A DNA stretch of 64,000 nt, taken from Macrotrachela quadricornifera. Taxonomy: Eukaryota > Rotifera > Eurotatoria > Philodinida > Philodinidae. The DNA lies in the NCBI GenBank assembly GCA_022393335.1, contig JAJEKB010020522.1, positions 377,653-441,652 of the forward strand. The letters run 5' to 3'. Of this stretch, positions 44,813 to 55,730 are shown one piece after another. Both the position numbers and the translations under genes were made by a program. The notes under the pieces are model-generated. The model made no database searches. It had not been told where the DNA came from and was given only the letters and a program-made list of their open reading frames with translations. Position 1 is the stretch's first letter; the number at the start of each line of letters is the position of its first letter.

Positions 44813-46295
44813 TGAATATCTGGAAGACAGAAAAGGCGTAGCACTTAAATATTCGATTTATTGATGTTAATAATAAGACATTATCTATCGGCAGATAATT
44901 AGATGTACAAATCAAGAAACTTTTTTTCGCCCTTGGATAGGGTCTAGGTAAAAATTTTCAGAAAAAAATGTCTTTTTTTGCATGTTTCGTGTGTTATATC
45001 TTTGTGAATATAAAAAGAAAAGATCTCGGAAGTTTTAGGATCTTGGATCCAGACTAGATCTATTATCTGTAAAAGTTTCATTCATTTTAGTCAAGCTAAA
45101 AAAGGCTATTGCAAGAACAACGATCTTCAGATCGAATTCCATTTTTTCGAAAAATCATAATAGCCAATATTTCGAGAATAGCTCTCTAATGACTTGACTA
45201 AAATGAGTGAAATTTCTACAGGTAGTACACGTAACTGATTTTCATGTGTACGAAAAATATCAGGATCTATCCTTTTATTTTCACAGACACAGAGTCCATG
45301 AAAGACGAAACATGACATCGAGCAACGGCAAAAGTCGTTTCCTGGTAAAACTTTCCAATATTTTTATCAATGCAATCGTTTATGTGTTGCTCTACCAATA
45401 CATATATTTCAAATTTGTTTATCTTCCAATACAACCGAGAGATGAGAAAAATAAAAAGTGGAGCCGAAACACCCTTCAATGATGCGTTGAACGCAACATA
45501 TATAGACCTATGTTGTAAATCTACCTAATATTACTGCGTAAACGATCACGAAGCAGAATATTTTATTAACTTCAAGATATCGTATCACCACTTTCGAAAG
45601 TATCTATGAGCTATTTTCTCTTCTCTTTTATTTGTTGAATAAAATCGTGTTTACCGGTGCAATAAAAAACACGTTTCAAAATAAACATATTATAACGCTA
45701 TTTGCTAATGACACGCCGTTTTGATGTGATAATGTTTTCAGTTCGTCTAAATTAGTTTTACATATTTAGATAAAGTAGCTGAAGTAATCATCATCGAGCT
45801 ACAATAGCTCGTTGATAGTTAAACGCACACCTTTGGTTCGCAGCCGATTCCTTGTCATTTTTTATCCATGTAAACAAACCATCGTTTGAATCAATTGAAA
45901 ATAAACACTCTATGTATATATAATCTTCCTGTTTTTTTATCGTATCAGTAAACATGATTTTGTACAGCAAATAAAATAGAAGAAAAAATAACTCATAGAT
46001 ACTGTTGTAAGTGGTAATATGATGTGTCGAAGTCGAGAAAGTTTTTTGCTTCTTGACCGTTCACGCAGAATTGAAGAAACGACACGCTTTACAAGTTTTT
46101 CGTATTTTTCAATCCGAAAATAGCATTGGCTAGTGGGAACTATTATCTTTTCATAATCAGCAGTCTACAGCCTATTTAACAATATGAAAAACTTGGAAAA
46201 AAATTGTCCTTCAGTTCAGCTTATTCACATCTTACCTTCTAAACGAGCTGTATTCTTGCTCTTGTCACATATATCAACAAGTACCTTACTGATAC
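44813..46295. other. gene-free stretch
   Basis: About 1.5 kb upstream of the secreted orphan gene. Several short frames are open on both strands without any recognisable domain. Nothing else supported. Confidence 0.4.
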
Positions 46296-46299
46296 TAGT

Positions 46300-46565
46300 T
46301 TCTTCTTCTGTCTTTGCCTGTTCAAAAGTTCATCGATGTTCACTCTTCGTCTATTAATATTCTGCTTGAAAATTTATCCACATTGACTGCGTCCTTTCTT
46401 TTTTCATGTTCATTCAAAGCTTCATTCATATATACATTTTCTTCTTCTCTCCATGTTCGGTTAAAAGTTCATTCGCATTTACACTTTTTTCTTTTCTGTG
46501 TTCGGTTAAACGGTCATTCATCTTTACACTCTTTTCTTCTCCTCTTCATGTTCGGTTTTTGGGAG
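46300..46565. repeat. ~48-bp degenerate tandem repeat
   Basis: Units of about 48 bp: TTCATTCrnnTTTACACT, TTTTCTTCTC and TGTTCGGTTAAA. Three clear copies lie at 46420-46565 with weaker ones upstream. Pyrimidine-rich. Confidence 0.5.
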
Positions 46566-47024
46566 GCATGGCCTTTCTTTATTTAATAAAGTGAAATGTT
46601 ACAAGAAAATCAAAAAACAAAACAGAAAAACAGAAAACAATTTTCAAAGGCTGGTTTTAAATATGAGACGCATGACAGTTGTCTTATGTCTCTGAAAAAT
46701 TTATATTTTAATATTTATTCGATGTTTTTAGTAATAGATGTTGTGGACTTTTTTGTATTTATGTCAAATATTTAGCTTTAGTAGTTGTTGTTATTTGATG
46801 TTGCTGATTGATTAAATTGCATCAATAATTCATCGTATGTTGTGCGTTTTGAGTAGAGTATTGCATCGTAGAGAGAAGTGACTGACTAAGTGTAGTAAGT
46901 AAGCTAATGCTATGAATAAGTAAGAAGATTGATTCGACTTCAAATTATATATAAAGTTTAGGATAAAGAAAAGGAATAGATGAATATAGGAAAAGAATAA
47001 GTAGAATGATTGATTCATTCGGCG
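46566..47024. other. intergenic, no gene seen
   Basis: About 460 bases between the repeat and the retrotransposon, with TAAG/TAAGT simple-sequence tendency near 46890-46925. Confidence 0.4.
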
Positions 47025-47234
47025 TTTACACTCGGTGGCGATCAGTCGCTTTATCGAATGCTTTCGTTATTTTCTTTCGTCTTTCACATCTTAACTTCTA
47101 CGAAGGTTTTTTCTTACACATTCAAGTCCTCGGACTTGAAAAATTTTTTGGTCTTTGTTCTCTGATTTTTCTTTGTTCTACAAAATCACTCAGGCGGAAC
47201 AAATACTTATTTTTATTTGGTGGTTCCTGTTGGA

Positions 47235-48663
47235 ATGCCTCCGAAAACAGGAGGGGATGGCGCTGATCACAAGAAGCGCAGTAGCAGCTCGGTGAACCAG
47301 CTACGTCACTCGCCAACAACAGCAATAATCACAACGTCACAAACTACGCGACAAGCTGGCAACAGCTCAATGGTCAATAAATCCGGCCAACGAAACTTCA
47401 GCATAGCTCCTCTCGTCCTAGAGGGAGTGAAACTAAGTAAGTTGGAACTGAATGATATCCTTAAGAAAGAACTGAAGGACATTAGAATTGCGGATATCCA
47501 ACTCGCACGTTCAGGTGCTTTCACCTTGTATGCCATTGAAGTTCAATCGTCTTTTGAACGAATTGTCATCAATTCTGTGCAACAAGGGACAACCTAGTGC
47601 AAAATTTTTTGTTCCTCGTTGGATCCAACGGATCAAGGATACAGAAAAGTTGGCATTCGTCAAACGGGTCGATCTTGAACTATCGGAAGATCGAATAGCA
47701 GAAGCACTAAAGGCTGTTGGGCTTGATGTGACTAATGTTACTCGATTAACTGGTAAGGATGGAAAAACCCCTATTAGGACAGTCAAGGTATCATTCAGTG
47801 ACGTCGACAATAGAAACACATTTGTGCATACTGGTTTACAAGTGGATTGCATGCACTTCACCGCCGAATCAGCATCACAAAATTCCAAGCCGGTGCAAAG
47901 CTACATTTGCTTGAAGTACAACCATATAGGCAAGTACTGCAGAACGAAGCAGCAAGTATGTGCTCGATGCGGTGAAAACCACCGTATGGATCAATGTACT
48001 GTTGTTAGTGAAGCAGCCAAGTGCTATAACTGTAAAGGTAATCATTTAGCCATTTCTAATGATTGTCCATTTTATAAGGAACAAGAAACAAGAATGGTCA
48101 AAATGATTAACCAATATTCGTCATCAAGCAAACCAGTAGCAACAGCACCGTCAATTTACGACATCAACCATTACCCACCACTACCGATCATGTCACAACG
48201 GCAACACGATCACCTACAGAGCGACTTATTCGATGAATTGATCAATGTATTAAGTAGCAAAATGGAAAAAATCGTCGAAGAAACTACTAGCCGACTATTC
48301 CAGAAGCTACAACAGAAAATCAAGAAGATCGAAAAGTCAATAGGTTTAACTGACAACAGCCAACATGATGCATTAGCTATCTCAGATTCTGACTTCAGTA
48401 ATGATGAAGAATGTAAGGTAGTTAAGCACATGAAGAGCAGACAAAGTCAAAGTGTGGATACAGCTAAAGCAACAACAGCATCATCGATAAATGCTTATAA
48501 TAAGGCAATAACGGCTCCTAAGGTAGCTCCTTCATCGAAGTTACCAAAGAAGCAAAGAGAAGCATCAAAGTCGACCAAAAGAGGCCGTTCTCCGAACAGC
48601 TCTCTAGAGGCAACGACAATTGATAGCAACAAAGACCTTAAAATAAGCAACGTCGATGATTAA
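47235..48663 (+). pseudogene. LINE ORF1 (gag-like, zinc knuckles), frameshifted
   Basis: The frame starting at ATG 47235 runs to 47597; homologous reading continues in another frame from about 47590 to 48663, so one frameshift lies near 47585. The second part has an RRM-like region (VKRVDLELSEDRIAEAL), then zinc knuckles CARCGENHRMDQC and CYNCKGNH. The first knuckle (CLKYNHIGKYC) has lost one Cys and its His. A coiled-coil/linker follows. The protein would bind element RNA. Confidence 0.75.
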
Positions 48664-50444
48664 AGTATGCCACATTAACATCAACTCAATTACAAAACAC
48701 AAAGACGAACTCCTAGCTAGATTCTCCAAATACGACATCATTTCTGTGAATGAAACTATCTTGAAGAGTGAACGTCAGTTCTCTCTCTTGGGTTACAATG
48801 TTTACAGGAATGACCGTGTTGGGAAGTCTGGTGGTGGGGTTCTACTGGCAGTGAAACAACATATCAAATGTCGAGAAATGCTGAACAAGACAACACGTCA
48901 AAATGAAGCGATAGCAGTAGAGATTGAAACACATAATTTCAAATCAATACTGTTAGCATCAATTTACGTGCCACCAACAGCGCAGATCGACATTAGTTTA
49001 TTTCGTGAACTGTACAGTATTAACAACAATTGTGTTATTGTAGGTGATCTTAATGCCACATTATATGAAATGGGATCAAGGAAGACTAATGCAAGAGGAA
49101 GACAGCTTCAAGAATTATTTAAAGATGGTCTGATCGATTGTGTCGATGATGATAGTGCAACATTTGAAAAATATGATTATGAAGAGAAACTCGATTGGAT
49201 ACTAGCCAGTCAGCCTCTGCTATCATTTATATCAAATGTAGAAACACATCCTCAAATCGGCACAATCACTGGACACAAGCCGTTAACATTTGATATTCCT
49301 GTTGGAGTGCAACTAAGACCACTATCTCCAAGAATATCATTTAACTTTAAAGCGGCAAAATGGCCATCATTTAGAAGCGAGTTAGATCAACAACTAAAGA
49401 TGTGGAGAAATGATCATCGATTGGATTCAACGGCAGATATAGAAGAATATACGTCGTTCATTACCAACTCACTATTGGTAGCAACGAAAGAAGCCTTTCC
49501 ACCAGTTAAACAAAAATGCATCAGCTATACACCAAGTGAAGCTTCGAAGAGCTTGATCCAATTAAAGCATCAAGCATACCGAAGATGGAAGAAGACTGGA
49601 GATTATAATGATAAACATCAATATTATAACTTCAAGATCTTGTTAACAAATTCACTTAGGAATGACAGAAGAAACAACTTTAACAAGTTAATGTCTTCAC
49701 TCTGTCATAAGAAGATGTATTCGGAAGCTGTTTGGCGAACGGTGCGCAAGTTCCACAACAAACGGTGCGCAAGTTCCACAACAAACGGTGCGCAAGTTCC
49801 ACAACAAACGGAGCAAGCAAACCTATGCGAACATCATGAAATACAACAACACCACAGCAACATCAGACAAGGAGAAAGCGGACTTATTCGCGGATTATTT
49901 CCAAAAAGAAGTCTACTTTCAATCTGCTGATACGTTACCATTTCATGATCAAGTAACTCGCCAAGCAAGCATCATCAAGAATGGATTTATAACCAATTCA
50001 AACACGACTAGGTGGAGGAGAATCACTGTTAAAGAAGTTAAATCTCATCTGAAACAACTTCGTAACAGCTCTCCTGGTCCAGACAACATCCACAATAGGT
50101 GTTTGAAAAATTATTCAAAACTACTTGTTCAGTATCTAACCAATCTGTACAATTTAGTTTTGAAGAAAGGTTATATTTCAGAAGGGTGGAAAAAGGCCAA
50201 TATTATTCTTCTATTGAAACCGAAAAAAGACAAGCAACATCCGTTTAGTTATCGACCGATTAGTCTCCTTAGTTGCCTCGGCAAATTATTGGAGAAAATC
50301 ATCAAACAACGGCTAATGCTTGAACTCAATCGACGAAACATTCTACTCTCTAAAAAAAAATTGTGTCATACTGAACCTTTTAGGGTTCTAGATCTGGATA
50401 CCATTTTAAAATCCTTTAAAGATTCTAGCATAAAATGGTTTTAG
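48656..50444 (+). pseudogene. LINE ORF2 (endonuclease plus partial reverse transcriptase), frameshifted
   Basis: The first frame (48656-49930) encodes the endonuclease and linker up to AVWRTVRKFHN. A 23-bp unit is then present three times (49742-49810), shifting the frame; homologous reading continues in the frame 49788-50444. That frame gives SSPGPDNIHNR, NIILLLKPKKD and FSYRPISLLSCLGKLLEKI, reverse-transcriptase blocks 0-2. The catalytic YxDD block is missing. Dead copy. Confidence 0.8.
49739..49812 (+). repeat. 23-bp unit in three tandem copies
   Basis: CGGTGCGCAAGTTCCACAAC plus AAA is repeated three times without change. Two extra units (46 bp) shift the frame of ORF2 by one. Perfect identity suggests a recent slippage or an assembly artefact. 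Confidence 0.85.
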
Positions 50445-50879
50445 CTCGAATCTTTTATTTGTTCTTCTAAAAATGGTTCTAGCCTGGCAAGAAAGTGTAT
50501 TCAACCCGTTTAATCTAATACTTTTAGTTAATTCTATATAGGCGTAAGCAGTCGACATGATACCCCCATTTGTTTTCTTTCTATTATCAGTTAATAACCC
50601 AACCGTATTCGAGCCAAATTATCACCTTCATCGCTAAATTACTAAATCTAAAATATTCACTGTTAATGAAAATCTTATACAAAATTATTTAGTCCCCAAA
50701 GTTGTGTTTCATTGCTCGTAAAGGACTGAATAATTTCGTATAAGACACTCATCAACAACTAATATTTTAAATTTAGTAATTTAGCGATGGAGGCGATAAT
50801 TTGGCCCGAATACGGTTAGGTTATCAGCTGATAATAGAAAGAAAGCACATTGGGGTATCTTGTCGACTGCTCACACTCC

Positions 50880-51545
50880 ATATCTAACCTATTACTTCTA
50901 TACTTATACCACTAAATCTATCCTTAACTCTTTATTTCTACAACTATTCGCTTACTTCTATACTTATCCCCTTATTCTATACCTATCCCCATAAATCTAT
51001 TTTTAATCACTTATTTCGAAACTTATTCCCCTAAATCTATCCTTGATCCTTTACTTCTATACTTATCTCCCTAATCTGTTCTTGAATCCTTATTTCTATA
51101 TCCATTCCCTTACTTCTATGCTTATCCTTCTAAATCTATCATTAACCCCTTATTTTTATACCTATCTCTCTAAATCTATTCTTAACTTCTTATCTCCGTG
51201 CCTATTCTCTTCTATATTCATTCCCACAAGTCTATTGTTAAGCGCTTATTTCTATATTTATTTCCCTAAAACTACCCTTAACCACTTCTATACTTATTCC
51301 CCTTAATCTGTTCTTAACTCCTTATTTTTACACCTACCCTCTTACTTCTATGCTTATCCCTTTAAATCTATCCTACGCCTCTGACTTCTATACCTATCCC
51401 CTTACCGCTATACTTAACCCCCTAAATCTATAATTAGCCCTTACTTCTATAAATAATCCTTAATTCTGCTTTCAAAATGCCATGCCTGTGCTTAAATTCC
51501 TATTTATCTATTCAAACACTTATTTCTGTATCTAAACTTTTATAT
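50880..51545. repeat. pyrimidine-rich degenerate satellite
   Basis: About 660 bases of degenerate units such as CTTATTTCTATACCTATCCC and CTAAATCTATCCTTAACCC, period roughly 38-40 bp. It continues after FB3 at about 52090-52180 and 52390-52520, with a reversed purine-rich stretch at 52200-52390 (AGAAATAAAAGGTTA). Confidence 0.7.
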
Positions 51546-51548
51546 TTA

Positions 51549-52088
51549 CAGGGTGGCCACAAAGTTATCGAGCAGCCTTTAATTACGAATAACTTTGGAT
51601 AGGAATCAGTTAAAAATCTACACCTTTCACTATTGAAAAAAGGAAACAAAAGCGCATTAAATTATATATTACAGAATTTTTTGCCAAGTTTTATGAAACT
51701 TTTTTCTAACAAGATTTCGAACAAGTCAATGTATTGCGTGTAATCATCAAAGTGAATTTTACAAAATTCATTCAAGTTTCTGAATAAACTGTTTCCATTA
51801 TTTTCTGAGTGACTAAAGCTAAAGATGCGGGCTATGAGTAGTTTTCTAGATCATTCATTAGTGATTCCAATGAATTTCTAAAAGTTAAATATTCACTTTG
51901 GCGATTGCACATAGTACATGGATTTTCAAGTTCTTGAATGGAAAACTTATTAGAACAGTGTGTAATATACGATTTGATAGACCTTCTTCATCGCTTTTCA
52001 AAAGTGAAAATCGCAGATCTATATCCCGTTTCTATCGAAAGTTATGGACACTCAAAGACGGTTCGATAACTTTTGGATTATCCGGTAT
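51549..52088. repeat. foldback element FB3
   Basis: The left arm opens ACAGGGTGGCCACAAAGTTA, TCGAGC; the right arm, inverted, opens TACCGGATAATCCAAAAGTT, ATCGAACC. Inner arms share TAACTTTnGATAGrAA, then ATCTnC and TTTCACTnTTGAAAA. This is the same framework as FB1 and FB2. It is inserted in the pyrimidine-rich satellite. Non-coding. Confidence 0.65.
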
Positions 52089-52989
52089 GCTTAACTCGTT
52101 AATCCTATCCTTAATGCCTTATATCTATGCTTAAGCTTTTATGTCTATCTTTAGCAACTTATTACTATATCTAACCTCCTATCTCTATAAAAATACAAGT
52201 TTAGATATAGAAATAAAAGGTTACGAATAGTATTAAAAGATTAAGAATAAAAATAAGGAAGGAAGGAGACAAATAAAGGGTTATATTTAGAAACAGGTGG
52301 TTTAGAGCAGAACGATGGAACTAAGCATAGAGGTAATGGATTATGGATGGACTTAATTGGTTCGATATAGGAAGAAAGGCTAAGCATATAAGGTTAACCC
52401 TTATTCATATATCTAACCATTTAATTCTATGTCTGACCTTCTTATTTCTTTTGCTTACCAACTTATTCTATATTTACCCTCGTACTCCTCTCTAAACGTC
52501 TTTTATATCTCTTCCTTTATATATAATATAAACTGCGTTGCTATATTTGATATATTGCATCTGTCAGTAACTCGGGATGTTTGGGACTGACATCTTATTT
52601 ATATACTTAGCTCGTTTTGTTATTTATCTAATTCTTTATTTCTATGTTGATCCTTATGTCTATATGAAATGCTATGAATCTCTATCTGTCAACAATAAGT
52701 TAAAGAGAGACACTGCGAATCTTTCTGTTGAGAAGTCTTGAGGAGTTTCCAAATGAAACCTATGAGATTAAGACAATTTTAGTGTGACTTCGTGCCATTG
52801 TGCCATAATCAAAGCGAATAGTAAAGCTCTCTGAGTTCTGCATACTTAGCGCAACATACAATTTAATTCGAAATTGAGTATTTGAAAAAGATTAGCATGG
52901 GCATTGAAGAAATCAGGGATCCAATAGCAAATTATATCAGATATTACGAATAAGTGAGCCAATCAAAAAGGTTCGAGTAACTTGCTCTA

Positions 52990-53410
52990 GAACCATTTTT
53001 GTGGAGGAAGTTCTTCGTACGAAAAGTGTGGTGTGAGATAGAACCATTCTAAATTTCTAGAACCATTTTTTATCTGTTAGGATTCTTTACAAAAATAAGT
53101 GGTGCGGGATAGAACTCTTTTCAATCTCTAGAACCATTTTTTATCTGTTATGACTCTCTACAAAAATGAATGGTGCGGGATGAAACCTTTTTAAATCTCT
53201 AGAACCGTTTGTTTATCTGTTATGGTTCTTTAGAGAAAAAAATGATGCGAGATAGAACTCTTTTGAATCTTTGGAACCATTTTGTACTTTTTCTGGTTTT
53301 TTACGAAAAAAAATGGTGCAGGATGAAACTCTTCTGAATCTCTAGAACCATATTTCATATGTTATGGTTCTTAAAATTGTCTAAAACCTTTCGATGGTTT
53401 ATTAATAAAC
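52990..53410. repeat. 71-bp tandem repeat (about six copies)
   Basis: Units begin TCTAGAACCATTTTTTATCT, then GTTATGrTTCT, TACAAAAATnAnTGGTGCGG and GATAGAACTCTTTT. Copies start near 52991, 53057, 53129, 53200, 53272 and 53343. They form the inner right part of the 3.1-kb TIR element. Confidence 0.8.
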
Positions 53411-53488
53411 GAACGAAACCTAAAATGGTTCATAATCTTGTCTAAAACCCTTAATAGTTCTGTATGGCACACTTTTTTTTTAGAGAGT

Positions 53489-53585
53489 ACCAGCGTCCTC
53501 ACCAGCGTCCTCACTAGCGTCCTTACCAGCGTCCTCACTNNNNNNNNNNCGTCCTTACCAGCGTCCTCACTAGCGTCCTTACTTA
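53489..53585. repeat. 12-bp minisatellite with assembly gap
   Basis: Alternating AGCGTCCTCACT and AGCGTCCTTACC units. Ten N bases at 53540-53549 show the assembler could not resolve the array, so its true length is unknown. Confidence 0.9.
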
Positions 53586-53631
53586 TGTCCTTTTTTTTTC
53601 TTTCCTTAGCGTTCGTTCAGTTGTGTGGGCG

Positions 53632-53639
53632 TATAAATA
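53632..53639 (+). promoter_or_regulatory. TATA box of coiled-coil gene
   Basis: TATAAATA in a GC-richer patch. It is followed by a 5' untranslated exon ending at GCA|GTAAGTAAG (53688/53689) and an untranslated intron to the acceptor TTTTTAG at 53953. Confidence 0.6.
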
Positions 53640-53980
53640 GGCGCACATCTACAGTTGTTTGATCATTCTATACTGGTCAACTAACGCAGTAAGTAAGATT
53701 CTTCACTTTAGTGTTTATATGTATTATTTTATCTTCAGTATGATTCGTGCTATAGGTATTTGGTTTTTATGGCTTAATTTCATGATAGACTATGTCGTAT
53801 TTATCTGTATATTATGATCTATAGCTGTGCCAAAACTAACCTAGATCTTCAGTCATTTCACAATCGTCGATTGTCGATATAAGTCGCATTTATAATTTCT
53901 TTCGTTCGTCCTGTCCTTCTGTTTTTTAGCTAGTTTTTGTTTTGTATTTTTAGATAAAATATTTTGCATCAATATTTTCA

Positions 53981-55090
53981 ATGACAACACAAAAAACAAA
54001 TCTTAATAATCAACAAAAACAACAGGTAATAATAGAACCTTTTTTTATCTGATTTTTTTCATGGAGACAATTTTTTTCTTTCATTATTATACCATGAAGC
54101 TTTGCAATATTTCAATAAAATGCCTGCTAATCTTTCATGGAACTATACAGACAAAAAAAAAATCTCCTGAAAAATTTGTAGTAAATATTATTCAATAAAT
54201 TTTACAGAATATATTATAATATTTTATTTTTAATTTTTAGGCAATGGAAGAAGAAAATTTATCACAACAAATGAAACAATTATCTACAAATATAACAAAT
54301 TCCAAGAACTCTTTATTGAATGAAATTAAAATTGAAATGGATAAAATTCCAGATTATCTAATCAAAAAAAAAATTATTTAAACAAATGTTACATCAAGCC
54401 TTATCAATAAATACAATAGCAAAATTAAACAATAGTAATAATATGGATGAATTACGAAAATAATTATCTTAATTTATAAAATAATGCTTTTACAAACTTA
54501 TCAACTATTATGGGCTGCATATATGAGATCTGGAATGGGACAATTAATTCAACTATCGAAAAAAAAATTATCTTATTCAACAGCTATACCAATATGGCCA
54601 AAAGAAATTAAAACAATGATATTAAGTAAAAATATGGAGACGACAAATGAAAATGAAATTTATTTAAAATTTATTACTGAACAATTAAATGCATTAGATT
54701 ATCAATTAAAACAATATGAAAATGAATTAAATATTCAAACAAATAATTTTCAAGGTTATACACTAGCTGTACAAAAAATGATTGAAACATATATTGAACA
54801 AAATCTTCATTGTGTACATATGGAAATGGAACATAAAATTGAACTTATTCATTATGATTATCATATTCAAGCAATAAAATTAGAATATTGTCAACATAAT
54901 CCAAATCATTTTCAAGTAAAAATATTTTATTAAATTATTTCTCATTTTTTTTTCTATTACATATTGTTGTATTTAGAAACAATTAATAAAAGAACTTTGT
55001 CAAACTAAATATGACCAAGAAACAACAGAACAAGAAGTTCATTTTCTTCAACAACAAATTATTTATTATAATTTATTAAATCAAATGTGA
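53981..55090 (+). pseudogene. coiled-coil protein gene, frame-disrupted
   Basis: Exon 53981-54025 (MTTQKTNLNNQQKQQ) joins 54241 onwards (AMEEENLSQQMKQLSTNI). The frame breaks at a run of ten A (54364-54373), where nine would keep it open through LFKQMLHQALSINTIAKLNN. A second change near 54460-54480 leads into the frame of 54484-54909 (LLWAAYMRSGMGQLIQLSKK). The last exon, 55039 region start at 54979 to 55090, adds KQLIKELCQTKYDQETTEQE and ends NLLNQM. The whole is Gln/Glu/Asn-rich coiled coil of about 340 residues. Promoter and introns are intact, so the breaks may be homopolymer assembly errors or recent decay. Family not recognised. Confidence 0.6.
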
Positions 55091-55210
55091 AATCTTAAGA
55101 TTATGACTGCTGGTCTCACCTCAGTCAAATGAAACTATCATTATATATTCTTTTGGATATATAACAGTTTGATAGTTCAATCTTGTGATTGAATAAATCA
55201 TATAGATTAT

Positions 55211-55262
55211 ATACCAACTGAAAAGTCCCTTAAACAAGGTCGAAATCGGTCATGGTAGCTAT
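55211..55262 (+). ncRNA. degenerate type-I hammerhead ribozyme motif (copy B)
   Basis: Stem I ACCA/TGGT, core CTGAAAA (consensus CUGAUGA), stem II CCTT-AAAC-AAGG, CGAAA, minimal stem III (TCGG) and cleavage triplet GTC before the 3' strand of stem I. Two core changes suggest loss of activity. Confidence 0.55.
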
Positions 55263-55365
55263 ACTCACTACTGTGTTCCAAAAATTTTCTTTATATAGTA
55301 TTTCTTTAATATTATATAACAGAAATTATTTCTTGTGATCCTTTTTTGGATCATTTAGAAAATTT

Positions 55366-55412
55366 TGCCATTTGATAAGACCCTTAAGCAAGATCGAAAC
55401 TGGTCATGGTAG
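55366..55412 (+). ncRNA. degenerate type-I hammerhead ribozyme motif (copy C)
   Basis: Stem I GCCAT/ATGGT, core TTGATAA (consensus CUGAUGA), stem II CTT-AAGC-AAG, CGAAAC, minimal stem III (CTGG) and GTC before stem I. It is followed by TAGCTATACTCACC, as are copies A (diverged) and B. Confidence 0.55.
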
Positions 55413-55730
55413 CTATACTCACCCTCACCCACCTTCAATGTTTTCGAAAATTAAGTCACACAATGATGTTTATTATTTGTAAAAAAAAAAGCATGGCACT
55501 ATTGAACTGAATAGTAAACGAAAATATTTGAATGGGTATCAATTCATGTTCTTCGAGAGTAGACAAATATCTATTTATTTTAACTATTTTAAATGTATGA
55601 TGCAGGCTAAATAATTTAGTTTATCAATAACATAATCATTTCTATTCATTGATAATTAGGTTAATATAATTGAGAAAATACAGCACTGATTGTTCTGACT
55701 ACGTTTCTAATCACCATAAGTATATTCGGC

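Larger units (their letters stand above)
47025..50345 (+). mobile_element. non-LTR retrotransposon (LINE), truncated
   Basis: About 3.3 kb with a GC-richer 5' untranslated region, a gag-like ORF1 (47235-48663), an ORF2 with apurinic-type endonuclease, and the start of the reverse transcriptase. The endonuclease has HININSI, GGGV, VPP, VGDLNA and GHKPLTFD motifs. ORF1 and ORF2 overlap by 8 bases. The reverse transcriptase stops after its second conserved block because another element begins at 50346. The layout and motifs suit the Jockey/I/CR1 groups; the exact clade needs a tree. Confidence 0.8.
50346..53487. mobile_element. 3.1-kb TIR element filled with satellites
   Basis: Left end CTCTCTAAAAAAAAATTGTG, then TCATACTGAACC and AGGGTTCTAGA. 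The right end, read inverted, is CTCTCTAAAAAAAAAGTGTG, then CCATACAGAAC and AGGGTTTTAGA. TA stands outside each end (50344-50345, 53488-53489). Inside are a pyrimidine-rich satellite (50880-51545, 52090-52520), foldback FB3 and a 71-bp array. No transposase. It interrupts the LINE on the left, but the LINE does not resume on the right, so a deletion or rearrangement followed. Confidence 0.65.
55130..55440 (+). repeat. two ~160-bp units each ending in a hammerhead-like motif
   Basis: Units of about 160 bp follow each other; each has an AT-rich stem-rich part (TATATAACAG, TCTTGTGAT) and then ACCAACTGA..CCCTTAAnCAAG..CGAAAyyGGTCATGGTAGC. The tandem layout is like that of Penelope-type pseudo-LTRs or retrozymes, in which hammerheads lie one unit apart. 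Confidence 0.5.

Noticed and set aside
46314..46594. Phe/Ser-rich + strand frames
   Set aside because: They follow the ~48-bp pyrimidine-rich tandem repeat and have no protein-like pattern.
50880..51545. Possible CRISPR-like array in the pyrimidine-rich tract
   Set aside because: Units are degenerate and adjacent, with no constant repeat separated by unique spacers, and the genome is eukaryotic.
53438..53662. Frame through the 12-bp minisatellite
   Set aside because: It crosses the N gap and is only repeat sequence.
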